Assembly (NCBI GenBank): GCA_965279125.1
Contig: CBDIHL010000043.1
Coordinates: 1-64,000, forward strand
Source: Dinoroseobacter sp965279125
GTDB lineage: Bacteria > Pseudomonadota > Alphaproteobacteria > Rhodobacterales > Rhodobacteraceae
Direction of reading: 5' to 3'
Length of the DNA stretch: 64,000 nucleotides
The notes under the pieces were generated by a model. It had not been told where the DNA came from, searched no databases, and saw nothing but the letters and a program-made list of their open reading frames with translations. The translations under genes were made by a program, and so were the position numbers. Shown piece by piece: positions 24,806-33,672 of the stretch (within the stretch, counting starts at the first letter, position 1; each line of letters opens with the position of its first letter).

Positions 24806-26973
24806 TCTGCGGGCTCCATCTGTAATCCGAGTTTCACCTCAGCACGATACGCATGAAGCAGCGGCTCGGTATAGCCCGATGGCTGCGTGCGCCCTTCCAG
24901 AACCAACGCGCGCGCAGCCAGGAAGGCGGGTCCGTTAAAGCGCGGGGCCATGGGGATGTAGCTTGGGTCGCCCGCATTTTGCGCATCGACCTTCGCGGCC
25001 ATTTTGCGCAGCGATGCCTCGACCTGCGCTTCGTCAATCACCCCGTGATGCAGCCAGTTTGCCAGGGCCTGGCTGGAAATCCGACAGGTCGCGCGGTCTT
25101 CCATCAGGGCCACGTCATGGATGTCCGGCACCTTCGAGCACCCAATCCCGGCATCAACCCAGCGCACCACATATCCAAGGATCCCTTGTGCCGAGTTATC
25201 AATCTCGGCCTCAATCTCGGCTTGGGACAAAGCGCGCCCGTCCATCACCGGGATCGTCAGCAAATCGGCCAGCGTGCCGCGCGGACCTGCGGCGGCCAGC
25301 TCTGCCTGTCGAGCCTGCACATTGACCTGATGGTAATGCGTGGCATGCAACGTCGCCGCCGTTGGCGAGGGCACCCATGCGCAATTGGCCCCTGCCATCG
25401 GATGGCCAATCTTGGCCTCCAGCATCTGCGCCATCGCATCGGGCATCGCCCACATGCCCTTGCCGATCTGCGCTTTACCGACCAGCCCGCAGGCCAGCCC
25501 GATATCGACATTGCGATCCTCATAAGCGCTGATCCAAGGCTGCGATTTCATCTCGCCTTTGGGCAACATCGGGCCTGCCTCCATGGAGGTATGGATCTCG
25601 TCGCCCGTCCGGTCGAGGAACCCGGTATTGATGAACGCCACGCGGTGCTTGGCCTCGCGGATACACTCGGCGAGGTTGGCGCTTGTGCGGCGCTCTTCGT
25701 CCATGATGCCCAGCTTGACGGTGTATTGCGGCAGGCCCAGCACGGCCTCGACCAGCGAGAACAGATCGTTCGAGATCGCCACTTCCGCCGGCCCGTGCAT
25801 CTTCGGCTTGACCACATAGACGCTGCCAGTGGCCGAGTTCGCCCCCCGCGCGCGGTCATGCATCGCCGCCAGCACCGTGACCAAAGCATCGAGGATCCCC
25901 TCGCTGATCTCTGCCCCCGCCTCGGTCAGCACCGCAGGCGTGGTCATCAGATGACCCACATTGCGCACCAGCATCAAAGCGCGGGTTTTGACCTGCAAGC
26001 TGGACCCATCAGGCGTGGTAAAGCTGGCATCCTCGCTCAGGCGGCGGGTGATGGTCTGGCCGTTCTTGGTCAGCGTCTCTTCCAGATCACCTTTCATCAG
26101 ACCCAGCCAATTGGCATAAGCCACGACCTTGTCCTCGGCATCGACGGCGGCAACACTGTCTTCGCAATCCATAATCGCCGAAAGCGCGGATTCCAGCCGC
26201 ACATCGGCGATCCAGGCCGGATCATCGCGTCCGATCAGATGCGCGGGGTCGATGACAATCTCGATCTTCAGCCCGTTGTTTTCAAACAGCAACCGCAGCA
26301 CATCGCCGTTGCGCGCATGGCCCTTGAATTGCGAGGGATCGGCAAGGGTCACGGCAAATTCTGCATTCGCCATGGCCAGCTCAGTTCCGGCCAGGCCCAG
26401 CTTGCTGATATCGGCCCAACTGCCATGATCCAGCGGCACAGCCTCGTCCAGAAACGCCTTGGCCCGGGCCACAACCCGCGCACCGCGCGCAGGCACATAG
26501 CCCTTGCCCTGCGGAAGGTCGCCCAGCACATCGGTGCCATAGATCGCGTCATACAAGCTGCCCCAGCGCGCATTCGCGGCGTTGAGCGCAAAGCGCGCAT
26601 TCATCACCGGCACCACCAGCTGCGGGCCGGCGATCTGCGCGATCTCAGGGTCCACATTCTCGGTCTCGAGCGCGAAGGCAGGCCCCTCAGCCACCAGATA
26701 GCCGATGTCGCGCAGGAACGCTTCATAGGCCGCGGCATCATGCGGCTGACCGCGATGCACGATATGCCAGTCGTCGATCTGGCGCTGCAAGCTGGCCCGC
26801 TCGGTCAGGGCCGCATCAATACGCGGTTGGATCTCGGCCACGACCCGCGCGAGGCCCGCCCAAAACGCCGCCTTGGGCATGTCGAGACCGGGCAAAGCCG
26901 CCTCTTCGATAAAGCGCACCAAGTCCGGTGAAACCTGCAAACCCGCTTTGTTGATCCGGTCGGTCATTCCCAC
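24802..26973 (-). CDS. glcB: Malate synthase G
   Basis: This 723-residue monomeric malate synthase condenses glyoxylate with acetyl-CoA. Recognisable regions are the start TDRINKAGLQVSPDLVRFIEE, DCEDSVAAVDAEDKV (glyoxylate/Mg region), KPKMHGPAEV, INTGFLDRTGDEIHTSMEAGPM and GANCAWVPSPTAATLHATHYH near the C-terminal CoA part. It heads a two-gene unit with glcG. The glcDEF oxidase genes are not in this window. TGGTATAC and TGTCGTATG lie just upstream (26984-27000). Confidence 0.97.
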   Translation of the reverse strand: MGMTDRINKAGLQVSPDLVRFIEEAALPGLDMPKAAFWAGLARVVAEIQPRIDAALTERASLQRQIDDWHIVHRGQPHDAAAYEAFLRDIGYLVAEGPAFALETENVDPEIAQIAGPQLVVPVMNARFALNAANARWGSLYDAIYGTDVLGDLPQGKGYVPARGARVVARAKAFLDEAVPLDHGSWADISKLGLAGTELAMANAEFAVTLADPSQFKGHARNGDVLRLLFENNGLKIEIVIDPAHLIGRDDPAWIADVRLESALSAIMDCEDSVAAVDAEDKVVAYANWLGLMKGDLEETLTKNGQTITRRLSEDASFTTPDGSSLQVKTRALMLVRNVGHLMTTPAVLTEAGAEISEGILDALVTVLAAMHDRARGANSATGSVYVVKPKMHGPAEVAISNDLFSLVEAVLGLPQYTVKLGIMDEERRTSANLAECIREAKHRVAFINTGFLDRTGDEIHTSMEAGPMLPKGEMKSQPWISAYEDRNVDIGLACGLVGKAQIGKGMWAMPDAMAQMLEAKIGHPMAGANCAWVPSPTAATLHATHYHQVNVQARQAELAAAGPRGTLADLLTIPVMDGRALSQAEIEAEIDNSAQGILGYVVRWVDAGIGCSKVPDIHDVALMEDRATCRISSQALANWLHHGVIDEAQVEASLRKMAAKVDAQNAGDPSYIPMAPRFNGPAFLAARALVLEGRTQPSGYTEPLLHAYRAEVKLGLQMEPAE

Positions 26974-26983
26974 ATCCCCACTC

Positions 26984-27000
26984 TGGTATACTGTCGTATG
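26984..27000. promoter_or_regulatory. TGGTATAC / TGTCGTATG sites upstream of glcB
   Basis: These two partly palindromic motifs lie 11-27 bases before the glcB start. Related sequences lie before the dehydrogenase at 14335 and the PuuD-like gene at 24221. The similarity to GntR-family operators is by eye only. Confidence 0.35.
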
Positions 27001-27140
27001 CTTTTGTCTGATGTTCGGATGTAGAACGGAAGTTTCCTATAGGCAACATTTCAGATGTATGTTTTTGCGGGCAACACCGCGCGCGTGGGCTCTGTCGCCC
27101 CTGCCAGTCCCCAAGCTAGCCCCCCCAGCAAACGCACCCG

Positions 27141-28172
27141 CTAGGCCGCCGCCGCCCAAGCCTGCATCCGCGCCCGCCGCCCCCGGTGCAAAGCGGGCAA
27201 CAGGGCCGCTTCGGCCTTGCTCAGGCAGGGCAAGGCGGGGGCCTCGCGCGGGGCCTCTGATCCAAAGCGCGCACCGAACCGTGCCGACAGCTCCGCCTCA
27301 ACGACCGGTCCAAATCCGGCAGCCGCAACGGGTCCGGCACGCAGGGTCTCGACCTCGGCCCCTTCGGCCCGGATGATCTGGTGACCATCCAGCAACAGGT
27401 GCCAATAGGTGACCTGCCCGCAAGGCATCACGCGCACCGTCTCGCCATTGACCAGGTGCTTTGCTGCGACCAACACCTCCGGCGCGCCAAACAAAAGCGG
27501 CAAGCACGCATCACGCCGCACCACCCGGTGCAAGGGCGACAGGCGAAAGGCCCGCTCATTGCCCAGAATACCGCGTGCAAACGCAATCGGCGCAAACGCG
27601 CCCTGCCCCAGCACCCGCCGCGACCCGATCCAGCGCAGCGGAGCCGCCCCACCGTCCCGGGTCAGCAGCAAATCCCCCTCGCGCAACTCCTCAACCGCAC
27701 GGGGACCTGCAGCGGTGTCGATCAAGGTGCCCGCCACAAAACAGGCCACATAATCACTGTAGCAATTGCCCTGCTGATACGAGGTGCGGTTGATGTCGAA
27801 CGCATAGCGCGGACCCACCTCCAGCGGCTCGGACGACACGACCCCGTCGACCGCCCCTTGCTGGTAGCCGTCCCCGCCAAAATGCAGCGAGGTCACTTTG
27901 TGCCCCGACGCCGAGTTGATCAGATCATAGGCCGCATGCACTGGCGTTCCGGCCGCGTAGTCCACCCCGCCGATGCTCACGTCCGAGGCCAGGACTTGCC
28001 CGCCGTCGATCTCGTCGAGCCCGCCTTCATCGTCGGACACCTCGATCCGGATCGGCTCGGCCCCCACATTGAGCATCAGCCGCACTGTGTCGCTTGCATC
28101 CGCGTTGGATCCTGCCTCGTCGGGCAATCCGCGCCGAAACGCGCTATCGGGGTAGAAGAGTAAAAATGCCAT
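27141..28172 (-). CDS. Hint (hedgehog/intein-type) domain protein
   Basis: The protein has 343 residues. The N-terminal 140 residues are a beta-rich region with no signal peptide that I can see. The Hint core begins at CFVAGTLIDTAAGPRAVEEL, with LRWIGSRRV and a later HRVV, which fits the Hint_2 family so common in Rhodobacterales. The typical Cys at the start of the core is present. There is no evident C-extein, so self-splicing is unlikely and self-cleavage is possible. The role is unknown. Related proteins are often secreted by type I systems, but no RTX repeats are seen here. Confidence 0.8.
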   Translation of the reverse strand: MAFLLFYPDSAFRRGLPDEAGSNADASDTVRLMLNVGAEPIRIEVSDDEGGLDEIDGGQVLASDVSIGGVDYAAGTPVHAAYDLINSASGHKVTSLHFGGDGYQQGAVDGVVSSEPLEVGPRYAFDINRTSYQQGNCYSDYVACFVAGTLIDTAAGPRAVEELREGDLLLTRDGGAAPLRWIGSRRVLGQGAFAPIAFARGILGNERAFRLSPLHRVVRRDACLPLLFGAPEVLVAAKHLVNGETVRVMPCGQVTYWHLLLDGHQIIRAEGAEVETLRAGPVAAAGFGPVVEAELSARFGARFGSEAPREAPALPCLSKAEAALLPALHRGRRARMQAWAAAA

Positions 28173-28207
28173 GGCGCGACGCTAACCGCCCAAGGTTTGA
28201 GATAAGG

Positions 28208-28360
28208 TTAAGCGCCTCTCGATTTCTCTCGTCGGCACCTATCGGAGCAATACTTCACCTCATCCCACACCTTCGCCCATTTCTTGCGCCACGCAAATGG
28301 CAGCCCGCAGGTCGCGCAGGTCTTGGTTGGCAAATCGGCTTTCTTACGCATCTTCGCCAT
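28208..28360 (-). CDS. DUF2256 zinc-finger-like small protein
   Basis: This 50-residue reading frame translates as MAKMRKKADLPTKTC, then ATCGLPFAWRKKWAKVW, then DEVKYCSDRCRREKSRGA. The CxxC...CxxxC pattern, the FxWRKKW core and KYCSDRCRR mark DUF2256. Its ATG overlaps the photolyase stop (TAATG), so it is translationally coupled to it. DUF2256 genes are known to accompany cryptochrome/photolyase genes, although the job of the protein is not established. Confidence 0.9.
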   Translation of the reverse strand: MAKMRKKADLPTKTCATCGLPFAWRKKWAKVWDEVKYCSDRCRREKSRGA

Positions 28361-29880
28361 TACAGATCGAAACTCATCTGCCCCGGATCAGCCTTCGCCG
28401 CCCGCGGCCTACGCACCCGATCATTCACAAACCGACCCTTCGCGTCCTTCCGGCTGGCATGCTTTGTGACAACAGCAGCCGCCTCCCGCCGAAACCCCGC
28501 CTCCGCCCGCACCCCCCAAACAGCCTCCCGCGCAGCCCGCCCAGCGCTCACCAAATCCACGCGCGGCATCGGATAGACCCGCCCCAGCACACGCCCCGCC
28601 CCGTCCCATTTCCACGGCTCATGCAGCGCATGATCGGGCACTTCGGCCAGCTCCGGCACCCATTCGCGCACGAACACGCCCGAGGGATCATGCGTCAGCC
28701 CCTGCTTGACCGGATTATACATCCGCACCGTGTTGATGCCCGTCGTGCCCGATTGCATCTGCATCTGGCTCCAGTGAATGCCCGGCTCGTAATCGGTGAA
28801 CAGCCGCGCCAGCACAGGCCCCGTCTCGCGCCAATCGAGCCACAGATGATAGCTCGCAAACGAGACCACCATCGCGCGCATCCGAAACGTCATCCAGCCG
28901 GTATGGATCAGCGCGCGCATGCAGGCATCGACAAACGGCACCCCGGTCTGCCCGCGCGCCCAGGCCGCCAAATGCCCCGAGGGATCGCCGGGCGGACGCA
29001 TCCCCTCATAGGCGCGGTGCAGGCAGCGATGCTCTAGCCCCGGCTCGTCTTCCAGCTTCTGAATGAAGTGATCGCGCCATGCCAGCCGCGCCTCGAAGCT
29101 TTTCATCGGTTGCGCCCAGCCGTACTCGCCTTCCGCCTTGCGCGCGGCCCCGGCCTGCGCCGCCTCGCGCACCGAAATCGCGCCGAGCGCCACATATGGG
29201 GATATCCGCGAGCACGCCTCAGGCGCGGTCAAAGGCGAGGACATCGCTTTGCGATAGTCCCGCCCCCGGTGGCTGAGGAACCCGCCGAGTGCCGACAGGC
29301 CCCGCCCGCGCCCGCCAATCTGGCGCCCGGGACAGGGATCGCAGCGCATCCCCAGATCGAGTGCACTCGGCAACGGATCACTCGCCGCCGAGACCCCGCG
29401 CAGCCCACGCGGCACATCCACCTGCGCCTGCCCCACAAACCCATCGCGCTGCCGCGCCCACCCATCACGCCCGCGCAACCGCCGGACCACACCGCATTGA
29501 GGCACCTCATCCCACGCCACACCCTGCGCGCGCGCCCACGCGCCCACGCGACGATCGCGCGCAAAGGTCCATGCATTCCCGGTCTCCTCATGGCTGATGA
29601 CCCGCGAGACATCCTGCGAGACCCGCAACCCCTCCAGCACCTCCACCACATCGCCAACCCGCACGACCAGCGCCACGCCCAGCGCCGCCAAATCCTCACG
29701 CAGCCCCAGTACAGATTCGCGCGTAAAGTCCCACTGCCGCCCGCTGGTATCGCTCAGCTGCCAATACTCCGGCTCTACTATGTACAACGCCAGCACAGGC
29801 GCGCCGATCCCCGCCGCCCGCACCAAAGCCGGATGATCACTCACCCGCAAATCTCGCTTAAACCAAACGCATGTCACCAT
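28360..29880 (-). CDS. Cryptochrome/photolyase family protein
   Basis: This 506-residue protein has an N-terminal photolyase domain (VTCVWFKRDLRVSDHPALVRAA, LALYIVEPEYW) and a helical FAD-binding domain. The most conserved stretch is MTFRMRAMVVSFASYHLWLDWRETG followed by DYEPGIHWSQMQMQSGTTGINTVRMYNP, where FAD and the lesion bind. Light-driven DNA repair is expected. The QMQMQSG and GINTVRMYNPVKQG segments fit a proteobacterial branch outside classic E. coli PhrB, and I cannot assign CPD or 6-4 specificity. The downstream DUF2256 partner overlaps it. Confidence 0.87.
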   Translation of the reverse strand: MVTCVWFKRDLRVSDHPALVRAAGIGAPVLALYIVEPEYWQLSDTSGRQWDFTRESVLGLREDLAALGVALVVRVGDVVEVLEGLRVSQDVSRVISHEETGNAWTFARDRRVGAWARAQGVAWDEVPQCGVVRRLRGRDGWARQRDGFVGQAQVDVPRGLRGVSAASDPLPSALDLGMRCDPCPGRQIGGRGRGLSALGGFLSHRGRDYRKAMSSPLTAPEACSRISPYVALGAISVREAAQAGAARKAEGEYGWAQPMKSFEARLAWRDHFIQKLEDEPGLEHRCLHRAYEGMRPPGDPSGHLAAWARGQTGVPFVDACMRALIHTGWMTFRMRAMVVSFASYHLWLDWRETGPVLARLFTDYEPGIHWSQMQMQSGTTGINTVRMYNPVKQGLTHDPSGVFVREWVPELAEVPDHALHEPWKWDGAGRVLGRVYPMPRVDLVSAGRAAREAVWGVRAEAGFRREAAAVVTKHASRKDAKGRFVNDRVRRPRAAKADPGQMSFDL

Positions 29881-29890
29881 CTGTCGCGAG

Positions 29891-30610
29891 CTAGCCCTTC
29901 AACTGCTCAGGTCGAGGGCGCTTATCCTCCCGCCCCGTCCGTTCCTGACGCCGATAAAACGCCTGCAAACTCTTGTCCCGCTCGGCCCGAAATGTCCCCG
30001 CCTCGGCCCAATCGGCCATGCGATCGACGCGAAACATCCGAAAATCCTCACGCAGCTCGCACCACGCCACCAGCGTCCAGACCTTGCCCCAGAACCACAG
30101 GCCAAGGGGCCGGATCGCGCGGCGCGTCTCCGCCCCGTTCTCGTCGCGATACGCCATCGAGATCCGGGTGCGGTGCTCGGCGGCATGCTCCAGCGCGTCA
30201 ATCCGCGCGCGCAACTCGGCCGAGATGTCAGCCGACATCGCATGCACCGCCACCATCCCCGCGCGCGACTGCAGCTCCTCCGGCAACACCGCCTCGATCT
30301 TCACCAGCGCCTCCTCCGCCGCCCGCGCCGTGCTCGCCCCGCCAAACGCGCGCGCCAGCCGAGCCCCCACCACGAGCGCGGCCACCTCGTCGCGCGTGAA
30401 CATCAAGGGCGGCATCTCGTAGCCCGAGGCCATGACATAACCCACGCCCGCTTCGCCCTCGACCGGGACGCCCGAGCCTTGCAAGTCAGCAATGTCGCGG
30501 TAGATCGTGCGGACGCTGACCTCCAACCGTTCGGCGAGGGTCTGCGCGGTCAGCAGGCGCCCCCCGCGCAAGTGCTGCACGATCTGAAACAAACGATCGG
30601 CGCGGCGCAT
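29891..30610 (-). CDS. YafY-family transcriptional regulator (HTH-WYL)
   Basis: This is a 239-residue regulator. The N-terminal HTH_11 (RLFQIVQHLRGGRLLTAQTLAERLEVSVRTIYRDIADLQ) is followed by GVPVEGEAGVGYVM. A WYL domain follows, with RPLGLWFWGKVWTLVAWCELREDFRMFRVDRM, in which the WYL triplet is replaced by WTL. WYL domains sense ligands or nucleic acids. The ATG overlaps the P450 stop (TGATG), and the photolyase gene follows 11 bases later. It may control the P450-regulator-photolyase transcript. Confidence 0.9.
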   Translation of the reverse strand: MRRADRLFQIVQHLRGGRLLTAQTLAERLEVSVRTIYRDIADLQGSGVPVEGEAGVGYVMASGYEMPPLMFTRDEVAALVVGARLARAFGGASTARAAEEALVKIEAVLPEELQSRAGMVAVHAMSADISAELRARIDALEHAAEHRTRISMAYRDENGAETRRAIRPLGLWFWGKVWTLVAWCELREDFRMFRVDRMADWAEAGTFRAERDKSLQAFYRRQERTGREDKRPRPEQLKG

Positions 30611-31953
30611 CAGACAGCCCTCCGAGGCGTCAGGCGCAGCGCCATATCGTTGTCAGGCCGCATGGTGATGCGCACATTCGGATAGGGGGGCGGCGCGCCG
30701 GGGATCTTCGCGATCTCAAAGCTTTGGACGAGATGGTGCAGCAAAACCGAGGCCTCCATCAGCGCCAGTTTCCAGCCAATGCACATCGTCGCCCCGCCTC
30801 CAAACGGCAGGTAGGCAAAGCGGTGCCGCGCCTTGACAGCCGCGGGCAGGAAACGGTCCGGATCGAAACGGTGCGGGTCCGGCCAATGGTCCGGGTTGCG
30901 GTGCAGAGCGATGGTGATCAGGTTCACGAAATCGCCCTTGCGCAAGGGATGTCCGCCCACATCCACCGCGCGCGAGGCCTGCCGCAGCACCGAGATCACC
31001 GGCGGATAGAGCCGCATCGCCTCTTGGATGACCCGCGTGTGCAGCGCCAGCACCTCGATATCGCGCGCCTCCAACGGGCCGGAGATCGCGGCCCCCTCAG
31101 CCCGCAACGCCTCCTGCACCTCGGGCCGCGATGCCAGCAACCACAACGTCCAGCTCAGCGCCACAGACGTCGTCTCATGCCCCGCCCCCACAAAGGTGAT
31201 GATCGCATCGACAATCTGACGCTCGCTCAGGCCCTGCCCGGTCTCAGGATCGGTCGCGGACAGCAAGTGATCCGTCATCGCCCCGCCGCCCACATTCCGC
31301 TTCATCGCAAGCACCTGCGCCGACACCTCCCGCAGCCGCCGCGCCGCCGCATTGGCCGAGGCGCGCCCCGGACGCGGCACCCAGATCGGCACGCCCAGCA
31401 GGTCAAACAGATGCGGCGCTCCACCCACATTCAGGAAATGCGCCACATCGCGCGAGACCGCCGCCCGGTCGAGCTCCACATCGCCAAAGAGGCTCTCGAT
31501 AATGATGTCGAGTGTCGCGTCGGTCAGCGGCCCCAGCACCGCCAGATCGCCGCCCGCGCCGAGCGCCTTGACCAACCGCGCCCCGGCCCGGTCAAAGGTC
31601 GGCACCAGTTCTTCCAGCGCGCTATGGCGAAACACCGGGGCGGCAATGCTGCGTTGCATCCGCCAACTCTCGCCATCGGCAATGATCAACCCGTCGCCCA
31701 TCGCGCGCGCGAGCATCAGCCGCACCATCGGCGAGCGCCGAAAGGCGTCCCGCTCGTCGAGCAAAACCGTCGCCGCATCCTCAGGCCTTGGTGTGTCGAG
31801 GCTGCGAATAGGCCCCAGCTTAAAATCGAGCGGCTCGCCTTCAAACAGCGAGGCAGGCCAGCCCGACAGCGGATCTTTCAGCACCGAGCGCAACCCCGCC
31901 AGCCCCGTGGCCGAGGTCGCACCCGGCGTGAAGATCAGCGTGTCTTGCGTCAT
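30610..31953 (-). CDS. Cytochrome P450
   Basis: This is a 447-residue monooxygenase. The I-helix is FVGAGHETTSVALSW, the K-helix ExxR is in IQEAMRLYPPVISVLRQA, and the heme loop FGGGATMCIGWKLALME contains the axial cysteine. The length and sequence are nearer to the CYP102/CYP110-like soluble P450s of roseobacters than to CYP101. No ferredoxin or reductase gene is adjacent. ATG at 31953 is chosen, and upstream ATG codons at 31962 and 31992 are possible. The substrate is unknown. Confidence 0.92.
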   Translation of the reverse strand: MTQDTLIFTPGATSATGLAGLRSVLKDPLSGWPASLFEGEPLDFKLGPIRSLDTPRPEDAATVLLDERDAFRRSPMVRLMLARAMGDGLIIADGESWRMQRSIAAPVFRHSALEELVPTFDRAGARLVKALGAGGDLAVLGPLTDATLDIIIESLFGDVELDRAAVSRDVAHFLNVGGAPHLFDLLGVPIWVPRPGRASANAAARRLREVSAQVLAMKRNVGGGAMTDHLLSATDPETGQGLSERQIVDAIITFVGAGHETTSVALSWTLWLLASRPEVQEALRAEGAAISGPLEARDIEVLALHTRVIQEAMRLYPPVISVLRQASRAVDVGGHPLRKGDFVNLITIALHRNPDHWPDPHRFDPDRFLPAAVKARHRFAYLPFGGGATMCIGWKLALMEASVLLHHLVQSFEIAKIPGAPPPYPNVRITMRPDNDMALRLTPRRAV

Positions 31954-32016
31954 CTGCTGCATCCCTTGCTTGAGGGAGGCGCGGCCCCGCAAAAGGCCGC
32001 GCCCGTGACGTGCCGC

Positions 32017-32394
32017 CTAGGCCGCTTTTGCAGGCTCAAACAGCCCGATTGAGTTGCCATCGGGGTCGATAATATACGCAAACCGCCCGAACGGCATCGG
32101 GATCGGCGGGCTGATCACCTCGGCCCCTGCCGCCTGCGCCCGCTCCATCGCGGCCTCGAGCGCGTCTGGCACGCCCAAATGCACGCTCGGCCCGGTGCCG
32201 CGCGCGGCAGGTGTGCCGACATAGAGGTGCCCGCCAGAGGTCCCACCGCCCGGCAATCCTGTCACGAGGTTCGGGCCCTGCATCTCCTGTGTCAGGGTGG
32301 CGCTCAGCACGGCGCCGTAGAATGTGGTGGCCGCGTCGAGGTCCGTGACGGGGATTTCTGCCCAAACGACAGTGGGTTGTGGTGCTTCAGTCAT
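32017..32394 (-). CDS. VOC family protein (glyoxalase-like)
   Basis: This 125-residue protein has the vicinal oxygen chelate pattern: VVWAEIPVTDLDAATTFYGAVLSA in the first module and GRFAYIIDPDGNSIGLFEP in the second. The Glu/His ligand set is incomplete, so it may bind a small molecule without being an enzyme. It sits between the P450 gene and another VOC gene on the same strand. Confidence 0.85.
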   Translation of the reverse strand: MTEAPQPTVVWAEIPVTDLDAATTFYGAVLSATLTQEMQGPNLVTGLPGGGTSGGHLYVGTPAARGTGPSVHLGVPDALEAAMERAQAAGAEVISPPIPMPFGRFAYIIDPDGNSIGLFEPAKAA

Positions 32395-32474
32395 TGTCTC
32401 TCTCCATGTGAAGACTGTATCGATGAAGCCTGCTTACGACACCCCTCCTGACAGCATTATGTCAGCATCAAACG

Positions 32475-32882
32475 CTATTCATCCACTTGATGCACCTCGA
32501 TGACATTTCCCTCGGGATCATAGAAGAAAATCTGGCTCCAGCCCGCCACAGCCGTGTTGCCCCAGTCCGAATACTTCACGCCCTGCGCATCCAGATGCGC
32601 CTTGAACGCCTCAAGATCATCGGTGCGATACGCGATATGCCCCTTCTCCAGAGGATTGATCACCGAGCCGGTCTTGAACCCAACGCCCAGATCCTTCTGC
32701 GCCAAGTGGTGCTGCACCGCCCCGTCACTGACAAAGGCCACATCGCCATCGTAGCCCTTGGTCTTATCCAGCGTCGGCAGGCCCGGAACCTGATCCGATA
32801 GGCCCAGCACGTCTTTATAGAACGCATCCATGCGCGGCACATTTTCGGTGGTCAGGTTGATATGGTGCAGGGTCAGTTTCAT
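32475..32882 (-). CDS. VOC family protein (glyoxalase/dioxygenase-like)
   Basis: This 135-residue VOC protein has the first module MKLTLHHINLTTENVPRMDAFYKDVLGL with a metal-type histidine, then GHIAYRTDDLEAFKAHLDAQGVKYSDWG and IFFYDPEGNVIEVHQ with H/E ligands. The full ligand set suggests a metal enzyme, such as a ring-cleavage dioxygenase or isomerase. ATG at 32882 has AGGAG 8 bases upstream. Confidence 0.87.
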   Translation of the reverse strand: MKLTLHHINLTTENVPRMDAFYKDVLGLSDQVPGLPTLDKTKGYDGDVAFVSDGAVQHHLAQKDLGVGFKTGSVINPLEKGHIAYRTDDLEAFKAHLDAQGVKYSDWGNTAVAGWSQIFFYDPEGNVIEVHQVDE

Positions 32883-33018
32883 GGGTGGGTCTCCTTTTGC
32901 ACCAGCGTTACTTAAGATCGGGTGAATGGCTAGCGTCGAAAGCCATAAGTCCCGTGTGCGACCGCGCCTTTGCAGTGCAAAGACGCTCATCGCACCGAGA
33001 CGGTTTGAAGGCCGCCTT

Positions 33019-33549
33019 TCAAGCGACCTTCAACCCATCCCCCACATACCGCCTCGGCGACAACGAAAACGCAATCCGGCTCACCGCCCCCCACCTCTTC
33101 CAATCGCCGTCACTGACCAGCCCAATCCCGCGCGACTTCTCGAGCGCCTTCACCAGCCCATGCGCGCGCCGCTCGGCCAAGCGCACCTCGCCGCGCGCCG
33201 CCTCGTCGAGCACCCCGGTCACGTCGAGGCCCAGCGCCTTCTGCACCGCCTCGTTCGCGCCCTTCGGCCCGGCCTGCCAGCAAATATCGCGCAAAACAAA
33301 CTCCACGCCCGGATCGCTTGCGACCCCCGAGACCTTATCCGTATACCGCGCAACAGCCGCCACAGCCGCCGCCTCTGCGCGCCCAAAATCCCCAGCCTCC
33401 AACAGCGCCACAACCCGCTTCGCCGCCGCCCCCGACAGCCCCGGCAGCCCGCCCGCGCGATCCGCACACAGCCGCCCCGCCCGGTCCCGGCGCGCCTCAA
33501 AATTCAGGATATGCGTCGCCATTATGTGGCGCAGGCCCGCATCACTCAT
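33019..33549 (-). CDS. Putative muramidase-like protein (GH108/PG_binding_3 type), possibly degenerate
   Basis: The protein has 176 residues from ATG at 33549, which has GGAGG 5 bases upstream. MATHILNFEARRDRAGRL holds a Glu in the place of the GH108 lysozyme catalytic residue. VEFVLRDICWQAGPKGANEAVQKALGL fits the segment of phage-type muramidases that ends in the peptidoglycan-binding repeat. The middle segment is shorter than I would expect, and no other phage genes are near. It could be a domesticated endolysin or a decayed one. The family call is by pattern memory only. Confidence 0.45.
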   Translation of the reverse strand: MSDAGLRHIMATHILNFEARRDRAGRLCADRAGGLPGLSGAAAKRVVALLEAGDFGRAEAAAVAAVARYTDKVSGVASDPGVEFVLRDICWQAGPKGANEAVQKALGLDVTGVLDEAARGEVRLAERRAHGLVKALEKSRGIGLVSDGDWKRWGAVSRIAFSLSPRRYVGDGLKVA

Positions 33550-33620
33550 CTCACCCTCCGATTCGATATGTTCCCATATTGTTCTCGCCTCGAACACAAA
33601 GCAATCGCCCAACCCTTTTT

Positions 33621-33640
33621 CTTGCCAAAAATACTCAAAT
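33621..33640 (+). repeat. Dispersed intergenic repeat, variant (CTTGCCAAAAATACTCAAAT)
   Basis: This copy keeps the AAAAATACTCAA part of the family but has CTTGCC in place of TTCAGGGTTCC. It lies between the muramidase-like gene and pepN, which are divergent. Confidence 0.5.
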
Positions 33641-33672
33641 CCCATGGTCCCCACGGGCAAGACCGCTAAAGT

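Noticed and set aside
24853..26931. A 692-codon open frame on the plus strand opposite glcB
   Set aside because: It is a shadow of malate synthase G with no recognisable domain and composition typical of antisense frames.
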